DNA of 21,665 nucleotides from JAAXKN01 sp050258815 (GCA_050258815.1 JBLMZM010000277.1:1-21665); one strand, 5' to 3'; shown: positions 1-7,895, counted from the first letter of the stretch. Translations and numbers: made by a program. The notes: generated by a model from the letters alone, not told the origin.

Positions 1-1910
1 TTGTTCGAATCAATGAAGAACCTGGGAGCATAAAGCCTGGGATACCATCCGCTGTAGCCTACGGCGCATGCCTCGCCGAATGATTTCAGGACTCCCTTCA
101 AAAACTTTATTTCAGCCGCATTCAGGGGCACGGCATCAAGTTCCTTTTGTGCAATTGATGCGAGTGTGTCCATAATTCCTTCAACTCCTGAGAAGTAGCC
201 CGTTATTACCTCCTTATCGGGAAAAGTCATAGTATTCATGTACTCCAGTGCTGAAGCAGAAAAATCCTTTACTCTTTTGTAAAAACCGGGTATCGGCTCT
301 ACATACCCGTATGGGTATGAGCATCCTATACCGCCTGAGTAAGATTGCTTTGCATATAATATATTGTCGTGCCTGAGCTCCGCCCATGAAACCAGCTGCG
401 TATTAATCTTCTCCTGCCAGAAGGCTGCGGTCTGCATGAAAGGCGGCAGGCTTTTGCGTTCTGCCGGCGGATTCAGAGCCTTTATAAAATTCAGCCAGTA
501 ATTGAACAGGCTGCTCTTCCAGAATTCCGGTTCATAAGAGTCGAGAAGGTACCTTAAAGCAGCCAGGTTGGGTGCATAGTGATATTTTTCCACTTCTTTC
601 TGCAGGAGCTGCCCTGCGGCATCGTTGCCTAAGGCAAACAGTATGTCCAGTGAGGATGGCAGCATTCTTCTAACTTTTTTCCCCCCGTAGGTGATTCGGT
701 CAAATACCACCTGTCCCGTTACATACGAATCAATAACAAACCGCTGTCCCAGCAGCATAAATGCCGAAGGTGGCGTAATGCTGTCTGGCTGCGTGACATC
801 AGCCATCAGTATCTGCGAGAGTATGCGCTGGAAAGCATAAGAGCGGGTTTTGAGTGTATCCTGAAATGTCTTATAAGTTACAGGATTCAGAAGGGTTGAA
901 ACATCCTGAATCACCAGGGCTTTTCTAAGATCGGTCAGATTGTCCAGCGTAATATTATCCTGAGCGCCGACAAAAAATTCAATAATTTTGTTTATTTCGC
1001 TATAAAGCGGATAGGCATTTGCATTCTGCACCGCCTCATTTATAAGCATGGCATCAATTGTCTGGCGCTGAATGTCATCTGCCTCGGGAATGCTCACCTG
1101 AAGAACTGCCTTCGGAGCCGATAGCATCATCTCTATGCGGCCCAGCCACATCATAGTCCTGAAATAATCGGCAAAGACCGGATGGGATTTATCGTCATAA
1201 TGCCCCCTGGGCTTGAACTGGCTGAAGTCAATTGTGCGTTCTTTGGTTGAAAACAGCTGTATTTTAGCGGGCTGGTAAGAATTAACATAATTCAGCAGAC
1301 TGGTAATTGCAGTATTGTTTTCCTGGTAATAAGGTGCAGGAGTCTGTCCTATCAGCTTCATGCCCATGTTAATATAAAGATCCACGTCTTTCAGCATCAC
1401 TGTCATTCCGGCATTGCCCGAATACCTGGCTGCCAGTACAGGTATCTGTGAATTTATTTTAGACAGCAGATCCCTCAGTTTGGGTATCAATACTTCGTAT
1501 TCTACTTTTTTAAGGATATTATCATATGATGCATGAATGGCCTCGGCTATGGCATCTGTGGATATAAACACCGGGAGATCTTTCTGATAAACGAGATCCA
1601 GCGCTGAGTTCATTGAAGGCATCCCGAACCGCTCCGTAACCATGAATCCGTTCTGGCTCAGAAGCGATACTTCATCATTTGTCAGACTTAGTTTTATAAT
1701 AGCAGAGTCGAGATAAAGAGCAGATTTAGGATAAAGCATCAGGTTCGATTCGAACTTCCCCGCCTGATACGTCGACATCAGCCGGGAAGTAGAAAGGTTC
1801 TGGTTTTCCGAAAGGAACTGCTTGTAAGCATTAACGTCAAATACATTTGACTGGGCGTTAAGGACAGTAACAAATAAAAATAAAAAGGATAACAGCAAAC
1901 TTTTCCGCAT
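1..1910 (-). CDS. DUF3160 family secreted protein (partial, runs off left edge)
   Basis: The frame is open from an ATG at 1908-1910 to the left edge (about 636 codons, no stop), so the C-terminus is missing. Residues 1-20 form a signal peptide (MRKSLLLSFLFLFVTVLNAQ), so the protein should be exported. From about residue 512 it carries a block I recognise as typical of DUF3160 proteins: LRHDNILYAKQSYSGG, then CSYPYGYVEPIPGFYKR. The family has no established biochemical function that I can cite. A Shine-Dalgarno AGGAG lies 7 bases before the ATG (bases 1918-1922), which supports this start. It lies 137 bp downstream of the U32 gene on the same strand, so it may be co-transcribed or have its own promoter. 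I see no frameshift in the part present. Family assignment is confident; function is unknown. Confidence 0.85.
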   Translation of the reverse strand, partial: MRKSLLLSFLFLFVTVLNAQSNVFDVNAYKQFLSENQNLSTSRLMSTYQAGKFESNLMLYPKSALYLDSAIIKLSLTNDEVSLLSQNGFMVTERFGMPSMNSALDLVYQKDLPVFISTDAIAEAIHASYDNILKKVEYEVLIPKLRDLLSKINSQIPVLAARYSGNAGMTVMLKDVDLYINMGMKLIGQTPAPYYQENNTAITSLLNYVNSYQPAKIQLFSTKERTIDFSQFKPRGHYDDKSHPVFADYFRTMMWLGRIEMMLSAPKAVLQVSIPEADDIQRQTIDAMLINEAVQNANAYPLYSEINKIIEFFVGAQDNITLDNLTDLRKALVIQDVSTLLNPVTYKTFQDTLKTRSYAFQRILSQILMADVTQPDSITPPSAFMLLGQRFVIDSYVTGQVVFDRITYGGKKVRRMLPSSLDILFALGNDAAGQLLQKEVEKYHYAPNLAALRYLLDSYEPEFWKSSLFNYWLNFIKALNPPAERKSLPPFMQTAAFWQEKINTQLVSWAELRHDNILYAKQSYSGGIGCSYPYGYVEPIPGFYKRVKDFSASALEYMNTMTFPDKEVITGYFSGVEGIMDTLASIAQKELDAVPLNAAEIKFLKGVLKSFGEACAVGYSGWYPRLYAPRFFIDSN

Positions 1911-2047
1911 GACACAACTCCTATTTTTATCCCACTAGTAACTTAAAAACCCCCTAAATTAAAAGCAAACCATTTTCAGCAAATGTGAATGGCAAAATAA
2001 TAAGAAGTCAGTATGAGGCTAATCCATATAACGCGACATTGCAGCAT

Positions 2048-3907
2048 TTACCCCGCGTTTGTGCGGGTTGACGGGGAGATGACGGACATCTCGCAGCGGG
2101 CGCAGTCGAAGGACAGCCTGTAGGTGTTTTTCCTGTCCTTCAGATATAAGGGTTCCCTCAGGGTTTTGTCTGTTCTGCTGGTCTGGTCCTTTGGACACAT
2201 ATTAAGCTCTTTTTTGATGCAGTACCTGCAGGTCATAATTACCAGGTCCCTTATATCAGTCCTCAGTTCAAATCCATCCTCAATATTTTCCACCTGGTGC
2301 CTTCTGTAGAACTGCCGTGCCAGCCTGTTGACCACGTTGCCCCTGTGATCAAGTGATTTCTTAATAAAGGGTTCTTCATTAGGCGTTATCTTATCACTGT
2401 TCCGGACATAAAGCGAATCCCTTTCTGTCTCAAGAACCTGCAGTATATTTCTTCTTATTTCATTTATCCTGCCGACCGGTATGAAAATCACTTTGTCAGC
2501 TGCTGCAGACACATCCTTAACGTAAAATATCGAATCACCCGAGCGCAGCATCTGCTTTTTCAGGGTCTCAATCATTCTCTCAGGATTTTCTGCCGGAATA
2601 TCCTGCAGTTCATATGCCCGGCTTACCGATACCCCGTCCTCATCAGCCGCTGTAATCAGAATATTATGATCCTTCATTTCAGCATTAAGGCTGACTCCTA
2701 TCTGCCTTCCTGAGTCGTCTTGTTTCAGCTCCTTTAAAAACGCGTGCTCATGATTCCTGTATATTTCGGCTCCCGGATAGATCCCCTTCAGTTCCCTGAG
2801 ATGCAGTGTGCTGCCTTCAACCCTGTTTACATTTATTCCCTGCAGAATATTGTTTTTATCCAGAAAACAGATGCCGTCGCCGTTCTGCAGTTTCAAAGTT
2901 GTATCTATTACAACCGAATTACCCGAGACACTTTTAACCCTGCCTGTATACTCCCCGGTCGACTTCTGTGAATTGAACGAGGACATCCCATGTGTTCTGC
3001 CTTCAATGAAATAAGACGTGTAGCCGCGGCTGAAAGTCTTGTTAGGGTCGGGCGTAAAGCCAGGACTTACCCTGCCTGAGGAGCTCTTTTCCAGTGAGCC
3101 GTCCTGCCCAATTATCTTATCCAGCTTCTGCCTGTAGTAAGCGGTAATATTTTTAACGTATGAAATATCCTTCAGCCTGCCTTCTATCTTGAATGAGGTA
3201 ATTCCAGCATCTATCAATTGTCTTAGATAGTCTGACAGATTAAGGTCCTTCAGCGAAAGGAGATATTTATCCTTTACCACTGTTTTACCCGTGCTGTCCT
3301 CCAGCGAGTAAAGCATGCGGCAGGGCTGGGAGCATTCTCCCCTGTTGGCGCTTCTCTTGCTTGAAGAATAGCTGAAGTAGCACTGGCCGCTGTAGCTCAC
3401 ACAAAGCGCTCCGTGAACAAATGCCTCCAGTTCAACTGAGGTGTTTTCCCTTATCCTGCTTATCTGCTCCAGGGAAAGCTCCCTTGCCAGTATTACCCTT
3501 TGAATGCCGGCATTTTCCAGGAATTTAACTTTTTCCGGAGAATAATTGTGCGTCTGTGTGGATGCAAAAAGAGGAATGGGAGGCAGGTCCATTTCCAGAA
3601 TACCCATATCCTGTATGATAACGGCATCGGTGCCTATATCATACAGACTCCCAATTAACTGCCGCACCTCCTCAAGCTCGCGGTCGTAAATGAGTGTATT
3701 GACAGTAACATAAACCTTTGCCCTGAACTTATGGGCATAGTTTACCAGTTTTTCTATACCGGCTATGGAATTGCCGGCTGCAGCCCGGGCTCCGAACCTG
3801 GGTGAACCGATGTACAGTGCGTCAGCACCATAGTTGATTGCGGCAATTCCGCATTCCGTGTCCTTTGCCGGAGCCAGGAGCTCAAGGCTTTTTGTTTTCC
3901 TAATCAG
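2048..3907 (-). CDS. U32 family protein, RlhA/YdcP-like, with non-canonical start
   Basis: U32 'peptidases' of this type include E. coli RlhA (YdcP), needed for a 23S rRNA hydroxylation, and TrhP; RlhA-like length and C-terminal extension fit here. The fold begins LELLAPAKDTECGIAAIN at about bases 3887-3834, followed by GADALYIG and VTVNTLIYD. Then come QDMGILEMDLPPIP, HGALCVSYSGQC and NRGECSQPCR (cysteines about 169, 176, 192, 196), and SFKIEGRLKD. The C-terminus has further cysteines in CRYCIKKELNMC and CARCEM. Starting at the GTG at 3667 would remove about 80 conserved residues. Between the preceding TAG (3914-3916) and that GTG there is no ATG, GTG or TTG. Candidate starts are CTG 3907 (used here) or ATT 3904, 6 or 9 nt after the upstream stop, with only a weak upstream AGG. 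Coupled re-initiation, TAG readthrough or an assembly error are alternatives. Family is certain; the start is not. Confidence 0.85.
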   Translation of the reverse strand: MIRKTKSLELLAPAKDTECGIAAINYGADALYIGSPRFGARAAAGNSIAGIEKLVNYAHKFRAKVYVTVNTLIYDRELEEVRQLIGSLYDIGTDAVIIQDMGILEMDLPPIPLFASTQTHNYSPEKVKFLENAGIQRVILARELSLEQISRIRENTSVELEAFVHGALCVSYSGQCYFSYSSSKRSANRGECSQPCRMLYSLEDSTGKTVVKDKYLLSLKDLNLSDYLRQLIDAGITSFKIEGRLKDISYVKNITAYYRQKLDKIIGQDGSLEKSSSGRVSPGFTPDPNKTFSRGYTSYFIEGRTHGMSSFNSQKSTGEYTGRVKSVSGNSVVIDTTLKLQNGDGICFLDKNNILQGINVNRVEGSTLHLRELKGIYPGAEIYRNHEHAFLKELKQDDSGRQIGVSLNAEMKDHNILITAADEDGVSVSRAYELQDIPAENPERMIETLKKQMLRSGDSIFYVKDVSAAADKVIFIPVGRINEIRRNILQVLETERDSLYVRNSDKITPNEEPFIKKSLDHRGNVVNRLARQFYRRHQVENIEDGFELRTDIRDLVIMTCRYCIKKELNMCPKDQTSRTDKTLREPLYLKDRKNTYRLSFDCARCEMSVISPSTRTNAG

Positions 3908-3913
3908 GTCTGC

Positions 3914-4615
3914 CTATCCCTCAGTATCTTTCTGCAGCTTTTTCAACGATTCTATCTCTTCATCCTTCTGCTTGAGCTGTTTTTGAAGATACTCATCATT
4001 TTCCTTTTTAAGAGTCTGCTGTTTCTGCTTTAACAGCTCTTTTTCTTCTTTCTTCAGTTTAATATTTGCGCTGACCTCAGTCTGGATCTCTTTCTTCAGC
4101 CAGGCCTGTTCTTCCTTCAGCCGTTTAGCTTCCTCACTGGTCCTCTCAAGTTTCATTTTTATGTCATTTTCCCGGTGTATGAGCCGTGACAGCCGAAAAC
4201 TCTGCGTGCGGCTTCTCCTGTTCGTAGCCATCTCTTCACTATGCAGCTTCATCATCGCTTCTCTTCTTGAGTGTGCTTCCCTCCTGAGCGCCTGGCGCCT
4301 GGAGGCTGCCTCTTTATAAATTGCTTCTTTCCTCATTCTGGCTTCTTTCTGAACAGATGCTTTCCTCATTCTGGCTTCTTTCTGAATTGCTGCTTTCCTC
4401 ATTCTGGCTTCTTTCTGAATTGCCGTCCTGCTGAGCTGAGCATCTTTGCGGGAAGATGCCTTTTTATGCACAGATGAACCGGAATTTGAAGCAGAATCAC
4501 TAACTGTAACCCTGGATTGTGAAACCGAATCACTTTTAGTAACTGTCTGCGCAAATGTACATGTACCTGAAAGTACTGCGAGCACAGAAATGAAAAGCAG
4601 TCTCCTTGACATCAT
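3914..4615 (-). CDS. Secreted Lys/Arg-rich coiled-coil protein with 11-residue repeats
   Basis: This is a 233-residue protein of unknown function. Residues 1-22 look like a signal peptide with probable cleavage after TCTFA; the Cys at 19 is not in a good lipobox. A Ser/Thr-rich stretch (23-55) follows. Residues 62-127 are six hendecad units such as SRTAIQKEARM, RKAAIQKEARM and RKASVQKEARM, decaying to RRQALRREAHS. Residues 145-230 are a heptad-like, very Lys/Glu-rich coiled coil. A long, highly charged rod in the periplasm or at the surface is the natural reading. The start is the first of two adjacent ATGs, with GGGGA 5 nt upstream. It ends at TAG directly before the U32 gene in the same frame, so the two are surely co-transcribed. 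I recognise no named family. Confidence 0.75.
   Translation of the reverse strand: MMSRRLLFISVLAVLSGTCTFAQTVTKSDSVSQSRVTVSDSASNSGSSVHKKASSRKDAQLSRTAIQKEARMRKAAIQKEARMRKASVQKEARMRKEAIYKEAASRRQALRREAHSRREAMMKLHSEEMATNRRSRTQSFRLSRLIHRENDIKMKLERTSEEAKRLKEEQAWLKKEIQTEVSANIKLKKEEKELLKQKQQTLKKENDEYLQKQLKQKDEEIESLKKLQKDTEG
4327..4419 (-). repeat. 33-bp tandem repeat encoding hendecads (3 near-perfect copies)
   Basis: A 27-base core is repeated identically at 4327-4353, 4360-4386 and 4393-4419, with a period of exactly 33 bp. Each unit encodes one 11-residue coiled-coil repeat (KEARMRK core) of the coiled-coil gene. Identity at DNA level suggests recent duplication or gene conversion; the flanking units are diverged. 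Confidence 0.95.
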
Positions 4616-4815
4616 AATATTCCCCGACTAGTTTATTTGAAAAATGGAAAGCAATAGTCGTTACTGATAAGCCAGGGTAAGATAAGTTTATTTTCTCAGT
4701 TTCTCAAGAAAATATTAAGGACCTGATCCCAAAGAACCATAGCATAAACACTCATAAAAACAATACAAATAAAAAGATTGTGACGCAGATCATATAATAA
4801 GATTCATAAAATTAG

Positions 4816-4831
4816 CTTCTTAACTAAGAAG
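4816..4831. repeat. Perfect 7-2-7 palindrome
   Basis: CTTCTTA-AC-TAAGAAG is a perfect inverted repeat in the divergent intergenic region. It could be a dimer-binding operator. The 2-base spacer and the AT-rich stem, with no T-run, make a terminator unlikely. It may also be chance in AT-rich DNA. Confidence 0.3.
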
Positions 4832-4847
4832 TAAGATAATTCTGTAG

Positions 4848-4863
4848 TTCATGCATTCATGCA
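4848..4863. repeat. Two tandem TTCATGCA copies
   Basis: TTCATGCA occurs twice back to back at 4848-4855 and 4856-4863, creating an ATGCAT palindrome at the junction. Seen directly; its role, if any, is unknown. Confidence 0.3.
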
Positions 4864-4960
4864 GTTATTTATATGAATTCTCCTGCTGAATAACAGATAT
4901 TAGACTATTCCCGGTCTGAATCCCAGGGAAAGATTAAATACGTAAATGATGCTATGATTA

Positions 4961-4999
4961 AGCACATTACAGGCGCTGTTTCCGGCGGCAAAATGTGCT
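4961..4999. promoter_or_regulatory. Spaced 8-bp inverted repeat upstream of the operon
   Basis: AGCACATT (4961-4968) and AATGTGCT (4992-4999) are perfect reverse complements, 31 bp apart centre to centre, or about three helical turns. They lie about 65-105 bp before the first operon gene. The arms would sit on one face of the helix, as for a regulator binding cooperatively, or could form a long-loop hairpin in the 5' leader. This is a candidate only. Confidence 0.35.
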
Positions 5000-5055
5000 G
5001 ATATGATTTGAAAAGGTGCACAGCATAATCTGATTCAATGATGCGTAATGCCGAG

Positions 5056-5060
5056 GGAGG
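5056..5060 (+). promoter_or_regulatory. Ribosome binding site deciding the GTG start at 5066
   Basis: A strong purine tract (GAGGGAGGG, 5053-5061, containing GGAGG) sits 5 nt before GTG 5066. It lies inside the coding sequence if the upstream ATG at 5048 is used, and that ATG has no purine-rich site before it. This favours the GTG. Confidence 0.6.
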
Positions 5061-5065
5061 GCAAA

Positions 5066-5476
5066 GTGGAAGTAGTATTAATAACTTGCGTTACACTGGC
5101 AATTAATATCCTTATCCTTTCTGCCATAATACTTTTCTATTCGAACTTCAAACCCGGACACACAGAAGCACTTGAAGATCACGACCGCCCAGCCGCATAT
5201 ACGGCTATGCTGCAGCCGGATGAACCGCATTTCAATAATTTAAAGGATTTGCCCGCTCCGGGCATACCGGCCCTGACACCCATAAATGTAAACAGGTTCA
5301 TCGATAAAGTACATCCGGCCGTTAATCCAGGACAGCAGTCATCACAGAATCATTACCGCATAACGGGGAACCAGACCAGGAGACCCATACACCTTTCAAT
5401 ATATAAGGGGGACGGAAGCAGCTCCGGCGGGGCCAGGGCAACAAGGAGCAGCAGCAAGCGGGGGTTGGATTCATAA
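5066..5476 (+). CDS. Small bitopic membrane protein, unknown function
   Basis: About 136 residues from GTG 5066 (142 from ATG 5048). From the GTG the protein opens directly with a signal-anchor helix (MEVVLITCVTLAINILILSA, continuing IILFY). A hydrophilic, proline-rich tail of about 110 residues follows, with PAPGIPALTPINVNRF and a Gly/Ser/Arg-rich end (GDGSSSGGARATRSSSKR). The expected topology is a single membrane anchor with the tail in the periplasm. I recognise no domain, cysteine pair or catalytic motif. It is the first gene of the plus-strand run, 187 bp before the Wzc-like gene, so a role in export or assembly of the polysaccharide is possible by position only. The 187-bp gap holds a hairpin and may separate its expression from the genes behind it. 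Confidence 0.65.
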   Translation: MEVVLITCVTLAINILILSAIILFYSNFKPGHTEALEDHDRPAAYTAMLQPDEPHFNNLKDLPAPGIPALTPINVNRFIDKVHPAVNPGQQSSQNHYRITGNQTRRPIHLSIYKGDGSSSGGARATRSSSKRGLDS

Positions 5477-5483
5477 TTAAAGA

Positions 5484-5517
5484 GTTAACAGCCTGAGGAT
5501 AACTCACCTCAGTTAAC
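5484..5517 (+). promoter_or_regulatory. Bulged hairpin in the leader before the Wzc-like gene
   Basis: GTTAA (5484-5488) pairs with TTAAC (5513-5517), and CTGAGG (5493-5498) with CCTCAG (5507-5512). This closes an 8-base loop and leaves a 4-base bulge on the 5' side. No T-run follows, so it is not a canonical intrinsic terminator. It sits 8 nt after the small membrane protein gene and about 145 bp before the next start. It could be an attenuator, RNA-stability element or protein-binding site. Confidence 0.4.
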
Positions 5518-5663
5518 CAGGGTGATTGGGTTGGAAAGTAATTCAGGGTACACGGCTGTCAGGAGTAAAGAATAGAAAATTTAACATAAAGAAATGTGAG
5601 CCAGATGGCGGAGCTGTATTAAATCCGGGGATCTGAAATTAAACTGCATAAGCAAAAAAGAAC

Positions 5664-7895
5664 ATGAGCATAAATAACAACAACGGAAGTGGCTACAGGC
5701 CGGATGCCGATGTAATCAGATTCATCCGCAACGATTCTGCCGGTCTCAGGGAGTATTTACAGCTCATAAGAATCCATTATATTCCGGTGCTGCTTATCAG
5801 TCTTACACTTCTTGCTGTTTCAGTCCTTGCCGCACTAAAAATGCCTGATATTTATAAGTCATCCACCATGCTCAAGCTTTCAAAGCCCAAAGGGAATATT
5901 CTGTCTGCACCGCTGGTGTCGGAAATGACAAATTCCACAGATCCTTTCATGGAAAATGAAATCGAGATTCTGAAAAGCCTTACAATAAGGAAGAAAGTCA
6001 CAAAGGCCCTGCTCGATTCATTAAATCTATATCCTGAGGGAAAGTTCAATCTTATATTTAATCATGACAGCCTCATTGAGAACAGAGTACTGCTTCCTGT
6101 ACATTCTATTGTAAAAAAACTTGGTGAAGTGGTCAGCGTTGAACAAAAAGCAAGCCTTGAAATAATCAATATCTCAGCTGAATCCCCATCCCCGTGGGAG
6201 GCTGCAATGATCGCCAATATTTACGCTAAAGTATATCAGGATATGAACCTGACATTTAACCGCCTGCAGATGATAAACGTGAGGGAATTCCTGGAGAAGC
6301 AGGCCAGGGAAAAGCGCATGAGGCTCATTGAGTCCGAAGATGTGCTGCGGAATTACCAGGTAAAAGGCGGCATAATCTCACTTCCCAACCAGTCAAAGGC
6401 CCTGATTGACCAGCTTACAGACTTTGAAAGCAGGAGAAATGCTGCCAGGATTGAGCTGGTAATGGTTACAAGAAATCTGGCTGATTTTAAGCAGGAACTG
6501 GCCCGGCAGGAACCCCGGATCACAGACTATCTTGAAAAATACGCTATTGAACCTTACCTGCAGGAGCTTCAGAAAGGCATTGCCCAATACGAAATAAAGA
6601 AAGATTATGCCCTGAGCGCAGGAAATGAAAGTGCAAACAGCGAGCTTATAAAGAGCTACAATAATAAAATAGCCGAGCTGAAGGACAAACGCGACCAGAA
6701 GCTTCAGGTCTTTAAGGCCGGTATGCTAGCTTTCAGCTCCGAGGAGGTTAAAAAACTGCTGCAGCAGGTGCTGGAACTCGAGGTGAAATATCACGCACTT
6801 ACCGCCTCATACGCAGAACTCAATTCAATCGTCAGGAACTATGAAAGCAGGTTCAATGCCCTTCCCAGGCGGACAATTGACCTGGCCAGACTCGAAAGGG
6901 AGAAAGGTGAACTTGAAAAGATATATATTCTGATTCAGGAGAAATACCAGGAAGCGCTCATAAATGAACAATCCACCCCTGGCAACGTACTGATAATTGA
7001 CCCGGCAAGCCCGCCTCTGAAGCCATACAAACCGAACAGGATACTTATTATTGTAATAGGACTGGTTCTGGGAACAGGGTTCGGGGTGGGATTTGTAGTA
7101 GTACGGAATTATTTTGACAATAAGGTGCATACCCCCGAAGACATACAAAAAATGAATATCAACATTATAGGATGGGTACCGCATATCGACTATTTGAACA
7201 GGCGAAACGACAGCAAGGAGTTTGAATTCATTGTGGCTAAAAAACCTAATTCGGTGCACAGCGAGGCTTACAGAGCCATAAGAACCAGAATACAATTCTC
7301 CAGACTGGCTGGGAACGGCATTCAGACAATTCTCCTTACTTCCGGATCACCGCATGAGGGCAAGACCATTACCTCGCTTAACCTTGCCGGAAGCTTTGCC
7401 ATGACGGGGAGAAGAACACTGCTGCTGGACTGCGATATGCGCAAACCCAGGCTCCATAAGGTGTTCAGACAGCTGAAGACACCGGGACTCACAGATTATA
7501 TTTACCGCAAAGTCTGCTACGAAAAGCTGTTCAGGAAAACTGAGATCAGCAACCTGTTGTATGTCCCTTCAGGGACAATCCCCGTCAACCCTGCTGAAAT
7601 ACTAGGTTCACAGGAGATGATGAACCTGCTTAATAACCTCAAGAGGGATTTTGACACAATTATAATTGATTCACCGCCTATACTTGCAGTTACGGATGCG
7701 GAAATACTGGCCAGCATTGCAGACGTTTCCATCCTTATAGCCGCAGCCGATTCCACAGAAGTTGAAGTGCTTAAGAAATCGGTAGACCTCCTTAAACAAA
7801 ATAACGACACCTTTATCGGTGTGCTGCTTAATAACTTCGTGTATAAGAACGGCTACGGCAGCTACTATCGCAATAATAACTATTATATAAACTAG
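5664..7895 (+). CDS. wzc: Wzc-type polysaccharide co-polymerase / tyrosine autokinase
   Basis: A 743-residue inner-membrane protein, a normal Wzc length. TM1 is at about 39-58, followed by the Wzz domain. A long periplasmic coiled coil (about 200-440) carries a GNVR-type end (PASPPLKPYKPNR), and TM2 is at about 460-482. The cytoplasmic BY-kinase domain has Walker A GSPHEGKT (K567), Walker A' LLLDCDMRKPR (D589) and Walker B TIIIDSPP (D669). The last 17 residues contain six tyrosines (YKNGYGSYY and NYY), the usual autophosphorylation cluster. By family it controls chain length and export of Wzy-made polysaccharide through cycles of phosphorylation. It is the first large gene of the cluster. The ATG is preceded only by an A-rich stretch. 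It ends in TAG and the next gene begins 28 bp later with its own RBS, so TAG acts as a normal stop here. No Wza or tyrosine phosphatase partner is in the window. Confidence 0.93.
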   Translation: MSINNNNGSGYRPDADVIRFIRNDSAGLREYLQLIRIHYIPVLLISLTLLAVSVLAALKMPDIYKSSTMLKLSKPKGNILSAPLVSEMTNSTDPFMENEIEILKSLTIRKKVTKALLDSLNLYPEGKFNLIFNHDSLIENRVLLPVHSIVKKLGEVVSVEQKASLEIINISAESPSPWEAAMIANIYAKVYQDMNLTFNRLQMINVREFLEKQAREKRMRLIESEDVLRNYQVKGGIISLPNQSKALIDQLTDFESRRNAARIELVMVTRNLADFKQELARQEPRITDYLEKYAIEPYLQELQKGIAQYEIKKDYALSAGNESANSELIKSYNNKIAELKDKRDQKLQVFKAGMLAFSSEEVKKLLQQVLELEVKYHALTASYAELNSIVRNYESRFNALPRRTIDLARLEREKGELEKIYILIQEKYQEALINEQSTPGNVLIIDPASPPLKPYKPNRILIIVIGLVLGTGFGVGFVVVRNYFDNKVHTPEDIQKMNINIIGWVPHIDYLNRRNDSKEFEFIVAKKPNSVHSEAYRAIRTRIQFSRLAGNGIQTILLTSGSPHEGKTITSLNLAGSFAMTGRRTLLLDCDMRKPRLHKVFRQLKTPGLTDYIYRKVCYEKLFRKTEISNLLYVPSGTIPVNPAEILGSQEMMNLLNNLKRDFDTIIIDSPPILAVTDAEILASIADVSILIAAADSTEVEVLKKSVDLLKQNNDTFIGVLLNNFVYKNGYGSYYRNNNYYIN

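Larger units (their letters stand above)
4616..5065. other. Divergent intergenic region, no gene seen
   Basis: About 450 bp lie between the minus-strand coiled-coil gene and the plus-strand polysaccharide operon. It is AT-rich, with stops in every frame and no convincing ORF or RNA gene. It should hold promoters for both directions. I found no convincing promoter: a TATAAT occurs at 4793-4798 on the plus strand but without a -35 at the right distance, and no perfect TAnnTTTG Bacteroidota-type -7 element was seen. It contains a short palindrome (4816-4831), two tandem TTCATGCA copies (4848-4863) and a spaced inverted repeat (4961-4999). Confidence 0.7.

Noticed and set aside
1..1910. Truncated pseudogene at the left edge
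   Set aside because: The frame is open to the edge with family motifs intact; it is cut only by the window boundary.
2048..3667. U32 gene starting at GTG 3667
   Set aside because: Upstream codons in the same frame encode the conserved N-terminal core of the U32 fold, so this start would delete an essential part of the domain.
3914..3916. Recoded TAG (alternative genetic code)
   Set aside because: TAG also ends the Wzc-like gene at 7893-7895, followed by a separate gene with its own RBS, so TAG is a working stop here; local readthrough remains possible and is listed as a finding.
4327..4419. CRISPR-like array
   Set aside because: The repeats are 33-bp tandem units with no unique spacers, in frame and encoding 11-residue protein repeats.
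4793..4798. TATAAT as a promoter -10 for the operon
   Set aside because: No -35-like hexamer lies 16-18 bp upstream, and such hexamers are expected by chance in this AT-rich stretch.
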